This document shows positions 36,759 through 44,366 of a stretch of DNA of 64,000 nt, piece by piece. Source of the DNA: DATMFV01 sp035555975 (GTDB lineage Bacteria; Verrucomicrobiota; Verrucomicrobiia; Chthoniobacterales; Chthoniobacteraceae); NCBI GenBank assembly GCA_035555975.1, contig DATMFV010000084.1:1-64000 (forward strand). The letters run 5' to 3'. The position numbers were made by a program, and so were the translations under genes. The notes under the pieces are model-generated. The model was not told where the DNA came from and did no database searches. It was given only the letters and a program-made list of their open reading frames with translations. How positions within the stretch are numbered: the stretch's first letter is position 1; each line of letters starts with the position of its first letter.

Positions 36759-37568
36759 TCAACGATTTTCTTTCTGGCTGGCGGGAGTGGAGATCGGGTG
36801 CATCAACCCGCCGTCCACCGTGATGCACTGGCCCGTGATCGCCTCGCCCGCACCGCTCAAGAGCAGGCAGACGAGGCCGAGCAGGTCGCACGGCTGAAGC
36901 CGGCGGGTGAGGCTTTGGAGAGAAATCAGGCGGGCATCGCGCTGGATGGGGTCGCCCCGGCGCAGCTCCTTTTCCACCTGCACAGCGCCGGGCAGGATAC
37001 AATTGACATTGATCCCTTCGCCCTGGAGTTCGTGCGCAAGCGAGCGGGTCAGCCCGGTCAGCGCCGCCTTGGACGCCACATAGGTCGTCGCGCAGGCGCT
37101 GCCAAGCGGGTCCATCACCGACCCGGTGAAAATCACGCCGCCCCCCTCCCGGCGCAACAGCGGGAGCCATTCGCGCGTCAGCGCCACGGCGGAAAAGAGG
37201 TTCACCTCGAAGACATGGTGCCAGAAATCCATGCCCGCCGATTCGAATCCCGCCCGGGGGTCAATTCCCGCATTGTGCAAAAGACCGTGCACCGGTCCGC
37301 CGGCAGCGAGAAGAGATTGCGCCAGGCGTCGCACCTGCGCGGATTCCGCCAGGTCACATTCAAAAAGGCGCACCCGGTTTTCATCCGCGCCGAGATCTAC
37401 GCGCACCTGCAACATTGCCTCCATCGGTTGGCCTACGAGGATAAGCCGGAGCCCTTGCTCCAGGAAGCCGGGGAGCAATGCACGGCCGATGCCGCTGGTA
37501 ACGCCCGTCACCACCAGCGTGCGGCCCGCGAGGTCCGCGAATTGGAAAGTGCTTCCTCCGCGGCTCAT
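36759..37568 (-). CDS. SDR-family NAD(P)-dependent oxidoreductase
   Basis: From ATG at 37568 the protein has 269 residues, normal for a classical short-chain dehydrogenase. It shows the cofactor motif VVTGVTSGIGRALL, the LLHNAGIDP strand, the catalytic S in IFTGSVMD, and the Y-x3-K pair in TTYVASKAALTGLTRSLAHE. GQCITVDGGLMHP ends the fold. A much longer frame upstream to 38207 is a shadow of the next gene. It overlaps the enolase-superfamily gene by 4 bp. It probably oxidises or reduces a sugar-derived keto acid in the pathway encoded by this operon. Confidence 0.9.
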   Translation of the reverse strand: MSRGGSTFQFADLAGRTLVVTGVTSGIGRALLPGFLEQGLRLILVGQPMEAMLQVRVDLGADENRVRLFECDLAESAQVRRLAQSLLAAGGPVHGLLHNAGIDPRAGFESAGMDFWHHVFEVNLFSAVALTREWLPLLRREGGGVIFTGSVMDPLGSACATTYVASKAALTGLTRSLAHELQGEGINVNCILPGAVQVEKELRRGDPIQRDARLISLQSLTRRLQPCDLLGLVCLLLSGAGEAITGQCITVDGGLMHPISTPASQKENR

Positions 37569-38725
37569 AAGGAATGGCTGCGAAGGGCTTTGATATTTGG
37601 AGTCACTCCCAGGCCCGGTCCGGGCGGGAGCGCATACGCGCCGTTGCACGGCTGAAGTGAGGGGGAAAAGAAGCGGTCCATCACCGTGGCCTGTGTCGGC
37701 TGGAACTCCATGATGTCGAGCGAACGGGTGCCTGCGGCGACGTGAAGCGTAGCCGAGGTATAGACCCCGAGGCCTGCGCCGAGATGGTAGGCTATCGGCA
37801 CGTCGTGCGCCTCGCAAAGCGCGGCGATGCGGAGCGCCTCGGTCACCCCTGTGCGCCCCACGTCGGGCTGCGCGATGTCCAACGCCCCGCGGGCCAGCCG
37901 GTCCTGGAAATGATAGCGCGTCCGGTACTCCTCGCCCAGAGCGTGCGCGGCATTCATGCGGCGGCCCATGCGCGCCTGGTTGGCGGCGTTCTCCGGCGTG
38001 CACGGGCACTCGATCCAGTGAATGCCAAACGGCTCCAGCGCACGGTCGAGGTCGAGCGCCTCGCGCACGGTGTAGGCCCAATGCGCGTCGATCATGATCT
38101 GAATCGTTTCCCCGAAGCGTTCCCGGATCGCAGCCAGATGGGTAACGTGCGAGGCGATCCCCGGCGGGTAGGAAAACTTGAAACGCGCAAACCCGCGTCC
38201 GACCCACCCGGCGATCGTTTCAAGCTCCTCCTCAAGGCTCGCGGCAGGCACTCCCGAAACGTAACACGGCATCGTCTCCCGATAAGCGCCCCCCAGCATT
38301 TGGTAGAGCGGCAGCCCGGCGACGCGTGCCGCGATGTCCCAAAGCGCCATGTCGCAGGCGGCGATGGCGTCGGGGATCAACCCTGCGTCGTGCCCGCGCT
38401 CACGCATCAGGTCGTAAAGCCGATCGCGCAACGCGGCGGGGTTCTGCGGATCGGCCCCGATCAGCACGGGGGCCAACAATTCCCGGACGACGATTGCCAC
38501 CGCGTCCGGGATAATGCACGCCTGCGCTTCACCGAACCCCTCAAGCCCGCTGTCGGTGGCGATCCGCACCAGCATTCCTTCTGCACTGGGCGAATAGACA
38601 GCCCGGTAATGCCGGTGCTGCATATAGCGCCCGCGGGGAGTCTCCGCCGCTGAGACCGCGTGTCCGCCGACGTAAGGGTTCCCAGGAATTGCATAGGCGA
38701 ACGCTTCGACATTAGTGATCTTCAT
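37565..38725 (-). CDS. Mandelate racemase/muconate lactonizing enzyme family protein (sugar acid dehydratase-like)
   Basis: The 386-residue protein has an N-terminal capping domain and an enolase-superfamily barrel. Candidate residues are K in FARFKFSYPPG, metal ligands D in IMIDAHWAYT, E in HWIECPCTPE and E in ALGEEYRTR, D in IAQPDVGRTG, and H in IAYHLGAGLG. This set fits acid-sugar dehydratases and related enzymes. Upstream genes encode two dehydrogenases and downstream an SDR, which suggests sugar to lactone or acid to 2-keto-3-deoxy acid chemistry. The exact substrate cannot be read from the sequence. Confidence 0.87.
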   Translation of the reverse strand: MKITNVEAFAYAIPGNPYVGGHAVSAAETPRGRYMQHRHYRAVYSPSAEGMLVRIATDSGLEGFGEAQACIIPDAVAIVVRELLAPVLIGADPQNPAALRDRLYDLMRERGHDAGLIPDAIAACDMALWDIAARVAGLPLYQMLGGAYRETMPCYVSGVPAASLEEELETIAGWVGRGFARFKFSYPPGIASHVTHLAAIRERFGETIQIMIDAHWAYTVREALDLDRALEPFGIHWIECPCTPENAANQARMGRRMNAAHALGEEYRTRYHFQDRLARGALDIAQPDVGRTGVTEALRIAALCEAHDVPIAYHLGAGLGVYTSATLHVAAGTRSLDIMEFQPTQATVMDRFFSPSLQPCNGAYALPPGPGLGVTPNIKALRSHSL

Positions 38726-38761
38726 TTGACTCTTTTCTTTTCGTTGCAGTGGTATCTTTCG

Positions 38762-40207
38762 TCAAAGAGGAGCGAGGTCGAGCAGGGTTACGCCGGAGCC
38801 GTGCAGCGGCACGGTTACGATGTCGGTTTTGTTTTCCCATCGGCAGTCCGTCTCCAGCGGGCTCCACCCGTCCGGGCCGAGTTGATGGGCGGCCGTCATG
38901 GAAAGCGGCGCGGCCGCGCCTTGCAGGCAAAGCGTTACCTCCCGCGCGGACGGCCGCAGATGGGCGATTCCGACGCGCACGGCATCTCCGTGCCGAACCG
39001 CGAGCGCGATAACCCGGTCTGCCTCGCCGCCTTCCACCCGCACGCGTTCGCCATCCAGAAATCCGCCAAATGCCTCCATGGCCAGAAAGGTCTTCTTGGG
39101 CTGCCCGTTGACCGTAAAAAGCCCGAGCCCCGGAGTAGTGATGCCGGTGTAGTAGTGCGCGATGTCCACCGCCGCATCCTGCAGCTTCGCGAGAGTGCCG
39201 AAAACGTAGGCCGCGCCCTCCGGGCCGCCCATGACCTCCTCGGCATGTTCGATCCGGCATTCATCGCGGTCCCACCGGGCCTGAAACCAGTCGAAGACGC
39301 CGCGTTCGTCCTCGAACTTCGGCATGTAGTGCCACTCGGTGAGGTGATTCTCCGCGTGGACGAGCCCGTTTTCGTCCAGGCATTGCCGCACCATCCGCGC
39401 CATATTGGCGACGCGTTCCCACGACCGGGTATAGCGGTGCCACGAAAAGCTGTCGATCGGCCCGGCCTCCAGCAGGGGCCGAAGGTGCCGCCATGGGTTC
39501 TCTTTCACCTGCTGTGGGTTCTCCCTGGATGCGGCTGCGAGGAAGCCGACCTCCTCGCCGTCATAATCGGGGGGCAATACCATCGACGGAAACATAAAAC
39601 CGCCGAGCCCGACGGTCAGCGACGCGTCATGCCCTTTCATGGCCGTGGCCACATGGCCGTAATAGTGATAAAACTCTTCGGGCGATCCCGTCCAGCAAGT
39701 GCGCTTCTCCGGCGCAGCGTTCCATTCATTGTCCGGTTCGTTCCAGAACTGCCAGCGCCTGATCTTCCAATGATACCCCTCCGCCCACCCTTCGTTATAG
39801 TGGCGTGCGATGTTGGTACAGACACGCGCCAGCGTCCGGGCGTTCCAGCGTTCAGGCCGCACGTACGTCCGGCGCGGCGCCTTTGGGCATTCGAAAGTCT
39901 CCCCGAGGCGAAAATAAACTTCCGCACCGGCGTCGAGGATGGAACGCAGGTAATCATCAGTCGTACCGAAGCGGTAATTGCGCGGGTCGTCGGGATCGGC
40001 ATCGGGATTGGGAAAAAGGTAGTGCAGATCGACCGCGTCGAGCAGATAGCGCTGGCAATCATGCGTGCGGACCGAGGGGATTCGCGCCCTGCGGTAAAAT
40101 TCACTAAAATCGAGAAACCAGAAACGGTCGATGGGTCCGAGGTTCACGCCGTGCAGCGCCTTTACGGCCCCGAGGCGTTCGTTGAGTTGGATGGAAAGGG
40201 GCGTCAT
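38762..40207 (-). CDS. GH39-like beta-glycosidase (cytoplasmic)
   Basis: The 481-residue protein resembles GH39 beta-xylosidases. It starts with LHGVNLGPIDRF, has acid/base E157 in WQFWNEPDNEW and likely nucleophile E291 in NHLTEWHYMP, and ends in a small beta domain. The length is usual for the family. No signal peptide is seen, unlike the two secreted relatives at 27086 and 44367, which have binding modules. It therefore probably cleaves oligosaccharides after uptake and feeds the oxidoreductases encoded on either side. Confidence 0.84.
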   Translation of the reverse strand: MTPLSIQLNERLGAVKALHGVNLGPIDRFWFLDFSEFYRRARIPSVRTHDCQRYLLDAVDLHYLFPNPDADPDDPRNYRFGTTDDYLRSILDAGAEVYFRLGETFECPKAPRRTYVRPERWNARTLARVCTNIARHYNEGWAEGYHWKIRRWQFWNEPDNEWNAAPEKRTCWTGSPEEFYHYYGHVATAMKGHDASLTVGLGGFMFPSMVLPPDYDGEEVGFLAAASRENPQQVKENPWRHLRPLLEAGPIDSFSWHRYTRSWERVANMARMVRQCLDENGLVHAENHLTEWHYMPKFEDERGVFDWFQARWDRDECRIEHAEEVMGGPEGAAYVFGTLAKLQDAAVDIAHYYTGITTPGLGLFTVNGQPKKTFLAMEAFGGFLDGERVRVEGGEADRVIALAVRHGDAVRVGIAHLRPSAREVTLCLQGAAAPLSMTAAHQLGPDGWSPLETDCRWENKTDIVTVPLHGSGVTLLDLAPL

Positions 40208-40249
40208 GATTCGTTTACATGTTTTAATTATCGGGCTGAATGCGTGTCG

Positions 40250-41179
40250 TCAGTTTTTTGAACGATCGTCCGATCCAGGTGGCGACGTAGGATGCGATTG
40301 TGAACGGGCAGCAAGATAGGCCCGGCGGTATTGCCTGCCCGAAAAGGAGAGCAGCGGTTCATCCAGCCGTACCCAGCGTCTCGCGTCCCGGGCGGAAGTA
40401 TGGGCGGCTTTTAGAATCCGAACTGCTTCGACCATTTCCTCGGCTCCCAGGCGCGGCTTCCCTCCATCGCGAACTTTGAAAACTTCCTCGATCAACAGCC
40501 GGTGCCACGTACCCCCGGCGATTGGGATGAAACGCGTTTCGCATGTCGTTTCCAGCAAGACATGAAAGGTCGGAGCCGGTTTTTGCGTATTCACCAGCCA
40601 GGGGATGCCGCTTTGGTGGTCGATTTCAAACAGAAAACCGCCCTCGCCACCGCGCAACGCCCGGACTCGCCGCGCTCCCGGGCCCAGAATCGTCTGTCCG
40701 ATCTCCACGGCGTGAATACCGTATCCGAAGGGGTCCGGCTGTCCCACGCAGGAAAGCAGCGAGCGAACCTCCGGGCAACCGCGCCAGCGCAGCAATTCGG
40801 GTGCATGGCGATTGCTGGAGCCAAGGACCAGGCGTTCTCCTTCCCAGGCTAGCAACTGCGCCAGGTCGTCATCGGAGCACGCAACGGGTTTGTCGATATA
40901 AACCGTTTTTTTTCGCCGGACGAACGGCTTCGCCAGCGGAACGTGCGCATCCCAGTCGGAGGTGAGGATGGCTGCCACGCCAGCCCACTCAACAGCTTCA
41001 TGCAGGGTTCCAATGCGAACGCCCGGCCACTCCAGGCCAAGTTGCCGGGCCCGTACCTCCTCCGCCCGGTCGAGCGGGCAGAGAAGAATCTCCGCTGCCA
41101 ACGGGAAAAGAACCTCCAGCCATCGCAGGGCATGAGAAGTCTCCAAACCGACAATTGCAACACGGGATCGCGGACTCAT
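40250..41179 (-). CDS. Gfo/Idh/MocA-family oxidoreductase
   Basis: The 309-residue protein has an N-terminal Rossmann-like start (VAIVGLETSHALRWLEVL), the AAILTSDWDAHVPLAKPFV segment and the family's lysine motif VYIDKPVA. The C-terminal alpha/beta domain is shorter than the usual ~330-390-residue form, and the first glycine motif is G-L-E-T-S rather than G-x-G-x-x-G, which may change cofactor binding. It overlaps the upstream MDR dehydrogenase gene by 4 bp. It probably oxidises a sugar or inositol-like compound with NAD(P). Confidence 0.8.
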   Translation of the reverse strand: MSPRSRVAIVGLETSHALRWLEVLFPLAAEILLCPLDRAEEVRARQLGLEWPGVRIGTLHEAVEWAGVAAILTSDWDAHVPLAKPFVRRKKTVYIDKPVACSDDDLAQLLAWEGERLVLGSSNRHAPELLRWRGCPEVRSLLSCVGQPDPFGYGIHAVEIGQTILGPGARRVRALRGGEGGFLFEIDHQSGIPWLVNTQKPAPTFHVLLETTCETRFIPIAGGTWHRLLIEEVFKVRDGGKPRLGAEEMVEAVRILKAAHTSARDARRWVRLDEPLLSFSGRQYRRAYLAARSQSHPTSPPGSDDRSKN

Positions 41180-42282
41180 TCCAAAGCGGCTGCCCCGTTG
41201 CGGGAAAGCGGGTTGTGTTGGGAAATGGTGCCCGCCGCAGGGTGACCGTGATCAAGAAGAACCCCCATCGCCTCGGTGTCCGGCTGGGCCAGGAGGTGGT
41301 AGGCATCGGCGGCGGACCCAAAGGGAATCAAGTGGGTAATAAGCGGAGAAACTTCCAGCGTTTCGTCGGCGATGGCCCGCAACATCGTGGCGGCATTGCG
41401 GCGAACGTCCCATTTGATATACGTGGCAGGATAGCCATTTTCGTTTTCGTAACGGGCGTCGCGGTATCCCGCTCCCGCCTTGGCGGAACTGATCAGCCGC
41501 AGGTTTCCGCTCGGCGAGGCCATGCTCACCGTAAGGGTCGCGCCGCCGGGAAATATTATGCGCCCATGCCGGATGCCATCCGGTGAAAGGCTCATCACAC
41601 CCTTGATCCGCTCGAAAAGCCCTGTGGCCTCGCCTCCCAGACAGACATAGGCGGCCTCAATGCCGTACGGCTGGGTCTCCCGTGCAAAGCGTGCCCAGGC
41701 GGCGGATGAACCCTCCAACGTCTTCACGGACCGGGGCGCATGGGCGAGTCGGCGCGAGTTGCGATCCACCATCCAGACCCGGTTACCCAGAGCCAGAAGC
41801 AGGCGGGCCGTGATCTGCCCCATCATCCCCGCTCCGGCTACCAAAGCGTTTTCCCCAAACTCCGGCTGCGCCTTGTGGATCGCTTCCAGCGAAAAACAGA
41901 GCATCGCGACAAGACTCGCCTCTTTGAGAGAAACTGCTTCGGGTAACGGCGTCACCAGGTTTTTTGCCATCAGCACGCGGCTCGAATGAAACGCGCCCTC
42001 CCCCAGGCATGCAACACGGTCGCCGCGCTTGACATGATCCACGCCCGCGCCCGTTGCGACCACAACACCTGAAAGGCTATAACCGAGCCGCTCCCGGACG
42101 ACGGGGCGGCGAAAATTCGGATTGGGAGACATTTGCAGGAGACTTAACTCAGTGCCCGCACTGACGAAACTGTATGCTGTCTCGACCAGCACCTGTCCGG
42201 AACCCGGTTCCGGCAGCATGGCTTTCTCAAACGCAATCCCGTTTTCCGCGTCGGCAACGAGCCTCAAAACTTTGGTAGGCAT
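41176..42282 (-). CDS. Medium-chain (zinc-type) alcohol/polyol dehydrogenase
   Basis: The 368-residue protein has the medium-chain dehydrogenase pattern: VETAYSFVSAGTELSLLQMS near the N terminus, LGYSLSGVVVATGAGVDHVKRGDRV, the cofactor-domain motif ALVAGAGMMGQITARLLLALG, and PFGSAADAYHLLAQPDTEAMGV at the end. The usual catalytic Cys near residue 40 is not evident, so it belongs to the BchC/bi-domain oxidoreductase-like branch. It is the first gene of the six-gene minus-strand operon. Its start is 17 bp from an inverted repeat and a CATCTAGA motif, likely control sites. Confidence 0.82.
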   Translation of the reverse strand: MPTKVLRLVADAENGIAFEKAMLPEPGSGQVLVETAYSFVSAGTELSLLQMSPNPNFRRPVVRERLGYSLSGVVVATGAGVDHVKRGDRVACLGEGAFHSSRVLMAKNLVTPLPEAVSLKEASLVAMLCFSLEAIHKAQPEFGENALVAGAGMMGQITARLLLALGNRVWMVDRNSRRLAHAPRSVKTLEGSSAAWARFARETQPYGIEAAYVCLGGEATGLFERIKGVMSLSPDGIRHGRIIFPGGATLTVSMASPSGNLRLISSAKAGAGYRDARYENENGYPATYIKWDVRRNAATMLRAIADETLEVSPLITHLIPFGSAADAYHLLAQPDTEAMGVLLDHGHPAAGTISQHNPLSRNGAAALE

Positions 42283-42299
42283 ATCCAGATGCCGCCAAG

Positions 42300-42318
42300 T
42301 CTAGATGCCGATGGCATC
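42300..42318. promoter_or_regulatory. Inverted repeat and CATCTAGA motif upstream of catabolic operon
   Basis: GATGCC-gat-GGCATC (42304-42318) is a perfect 6-3-6 inverted repeat. It overlaps a minus-strand CATCTAGA (42300-42307), the core also found in the candidate operators at 7425 and 11465. It lies in the 89-bp gap between the operon's first gene and the XylR-type regulator gene, where an operator would be expected. Confidence 0.4.
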
Positions 42319-42371
42319 GCCAACAATGGACAAGCGTCCAAATGACCGGGACTATCGTCTGCCATTTCAAT

Positions 42372-43526
42372 TCAACGTTTCCCTAGGAGGAACTGCCGGT
42401 GCTCCGAAGGCGGCCGTCCGAATTTCTTGCGAAACGCGCGAGTGAAGTAAGTCTGCTCGCCGAAGCCGATCCGCTCGGTGATCTGCTTGATCGAGAGATT
42501 CGTTTCGGCCAGCAGGTAATTGGCGCGTTCAAGGCGGTAGTTGATCAGATAACGGATAGGTGAGACGCCGATGGCCTCCACGAACTTCGCCTCGAAGCTG
42601 GCCCGGGACATTCCGCAAAGTTTTGCCAGGGCGGCAAGCGTCAGCCTTTCAGTATAGCGGGTTTGCAGGATTTCCACCGCACGCGAAATCCGCTCGTCGG
42701 CCATCATGCGAAGCTGGGAGGAGCGGCGCACGATCAGTTCCCCCAGGACCGGCTCATGAAGCGCAACCGGTTTCGTTTCCGCTGAGAGTTTTCTGCGGAT
42801 CACGTCCACCGCAAGCTCGCCAATCCGCTCGAAGTCGATCCGGATGGAGGAAAGCGGCATCACCAGCGCGGTGTAAATGGGGTCGTCATTTGCGCCAACC
42901 ACCGCAACATCAAGCGGACAGCGAAACCCGGCTTCGATCAATGATTCCAGGCAACTGATCGCAGCATGATCACTGGCCACCATGATGCCGACGGGCAGGG
43001 GGCGCTTGCGAAGGAACCTTAGAAAGCTCCGGCCCAGCGCGGAGTTGCCACTCCAGAACCGGTCTTCGTGGGGGACGTGAAAATCCGCCATCGTATAGTT
43101 GGAAAGGTGTTGCGCAATCGTCTCCTGAAAAGCCGTTTTGCGCCGATGGGCCGAGGGGTGCGTCAGCGTGCCGACAAAGGCAAAGTTGATCAACCCCTGC
43201 TCCAGGAAATGAAGCGCGGTGACTTTGCCGATCTTCTTCTGGTCGGGTGCAACGGTGGGAATTCCGGTTTCGAGGCTGTCCCCGTCGACGCTGACGAGCG
43301 GAACCCCCGGGGGAACACGCCCGGCCACGTTTTCCAGAAGGGAAACCTTCATGGAGGTGATGACGGCCTGCGCCTTTTCCAGCCCCTTCTCGAGAGAGCG
43401 GTTTTCCCGCCAGCGCATCTCCCAACCCAGGGCATGGCAAGCCTTCAATACTCCTTTGGCGATCTGATTCCGGCGCAGATCGGCGTTTTCCGTAAGAAGC
43501 AGTACCAGAGGTTTGATGCCGGACAT
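42372..43526 (-). CDS. XylR-type regulator: LacI-like sensor domain plus AraC helix-turn-helix
   Basis: From ATG at 43526 the protein has 384 residues. Residues ~1-270 form a periplasmic-binding-protein-like sensor (VLLLTENADLRRNQIAKGVL, PVGIMVASDHAAI, PLDVAVVGANDDPIYTALV). The C-terminal ~100 residues form two AraC helix-turn-helix motifs (LTLAALAKLCGMSRASFEAKF, LSIKQITERIGFGEQTYFTR, and FRKKFGRPPSEHR). This is the XylR architecture, usually an activator that responds to a pentose. It lies directly upstream of the six-gene sugar operon on the same strand and probably controls it. The longer start at 43610 adds 28 residues with no homology. Confidence 0.9.
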   Translation of the reverse strand: MSGIKPLVLLLTENADLRRNQIAKGVLKACHALGWEMRWRENRSLEKGLEKAQAVITSMKVSLLENVAGRVPPGVPLVSVDGDSLETGIPTVAPDQKKIGKVTALHFLEQGLINFAFVGTLTHPSAHRRKTAFQETIAQHLSNYTMADFHVPHEDRFWSGNSALGRSFLRFLRKRPLPVGIMVASDHAAISCLESLIEAGFRCPLDVAVVGANDDPIYTALVMPLSSIRIDFERIGELAVDVIRRKLSAETKPVALHEPVLGELIVRRSSQLRMMADERISRAVEILQTRYTERLTLAALAKLCGMSRASFEAKFVEAIGVSPIRYLINYRLERANYLLAETNLSIKQITERIGFGEQTYFTRAFRKKFGRPPSEHRQFLLGKR

Positions 43527-43591
43527 GGGATCGGAGGAGGGGAAGAGGAGGGTTTCTCTCTCTTGAAGTTTTACTCTGTTAGAAGAATTTC

Positions 43592-43608
43592 GGCTTTTTG
43601 GCAAAGCC
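43592..43608 (-). terminator. Hairpin downstream of pseudopilin gene
   Basis: GGCTTT-TTGGC-AAAGCC forms a six-base-pair stem, with AGAAG and CTTCT just outside extending the pairing across short bulges. It lies between the pseudopilin stop (43692) and the regulator start (43526), so it could end transcription from the former. The U-run on the minus strand is weak. Confidence 0.4.
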
Positions 43609-43691
43609 AAACTTCTTTAACAATGCGCCGTCCCAATGAGCACCCATTGACAAAAATTCACAAAACGTTCCTCCTTTTGGAGCCGATCAAT

Positions 43692-44345
43692 TTAACGGGT
43701 GCACATTTCTTGCGTGATCTGTTCACGCTTTAGTCCCTCGACATGGCCATCGGCAAAAAGCGCGTTGGCCCGGTTGTCATAGGGAAAGGAGGGCGACTTT
43801 CCTGCGGTCGGAGGCTGGGCCTGAATCCAGCCAAAGTGGGTCGCCGCGCCCACTGCCGTATCGTCGGGTCCAAGGCTGCCCGTGATATTGAGGATATAGC
43901 CTGCCGGGTCTGGCAGCATGGCGAGTCGCAAGTCGCTATCCTTTCCCGTGGCGTTGCGGACCCGCATATAGGTGTTGACGATGAAGGCGGCCTTCGACTG
44001 CCGCGCCACAGCGGGCGACCTCAGGATGGAAAGCCTTCCGGGATTGACGAGGTTGGCGGGAAATTCCGGAAAGTACCCTTCGAAGGAGTAAATCCAGTAC
44101 CACTGCGGCGATGGTTTCCGATCCGCCGCGTAAGCCTGCGGGATCACCCCGTTGTGATCTGCGGCATAGCGGAAATGCACCACACCGATCTGCCGCAGGT
44201 TGTTCATGCAGGTCTGTCGGTCGAGGACATTCCGGATTCTGGAGCGGGCGGGTAACGCCAGGGCAGCCAGCACGATGACGATCCCAATGCTGATCAGCAG
44301 CTCCAGCAGGGAGAAGGCGTTAGTGTTTTGGTTCCGGGAGTTCAT
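43692..44345 (-). CDS. Type II prepilin-like (pseudopilin) protein
   Basis: The 217-residue protein has the prepilin peptidase and methylation site NAFSLLELLISIGIVIVLAALAL, followed by the conserved TCMNNLRQIGVVHFRYAADHNG segment. It ends with RANALFADGHVEGLKREQI, a variant of the DGH tail motif. It is downstream of the secreted GH39-like gene by 21 bp. No type II secretion machinery genes are nearby. The role is unknown but it is repeatedly paired with glycosidases, as at 3 and 14042 in this window. Confidence 0.85.
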   Translation of the reverse strand: MNSRNQNTNAFSLLELLISIGIVIVLAALALPARSRIRNVLDRQTCMNNLRQIGVVHFRYAADHNGVIPQAYAADRKPSPQWYWIYSFEGYFPEFPANLVNPGRLSILRSPAVARQSKAAFIVNTYMRVRNATGKDSDLRLAMLPDPAGYILNITGSLGPDDTAVGAATHFGWIQAQPPTAGKSPSFPYDNRANALFADGHVEGLKREQITQEMCTR

Positions 44346-44366
44346 CGCAAAAAGGGAAAGGGCGGG

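Noticed and set aside
36759..38207. A 482-residue form of the SDR protein
   Set aside because: The extra N-terminal part is an out-of-frame shadow of the enolase-superfamily gene; ATG 37568 begins directly before the cofactor-binding motif.
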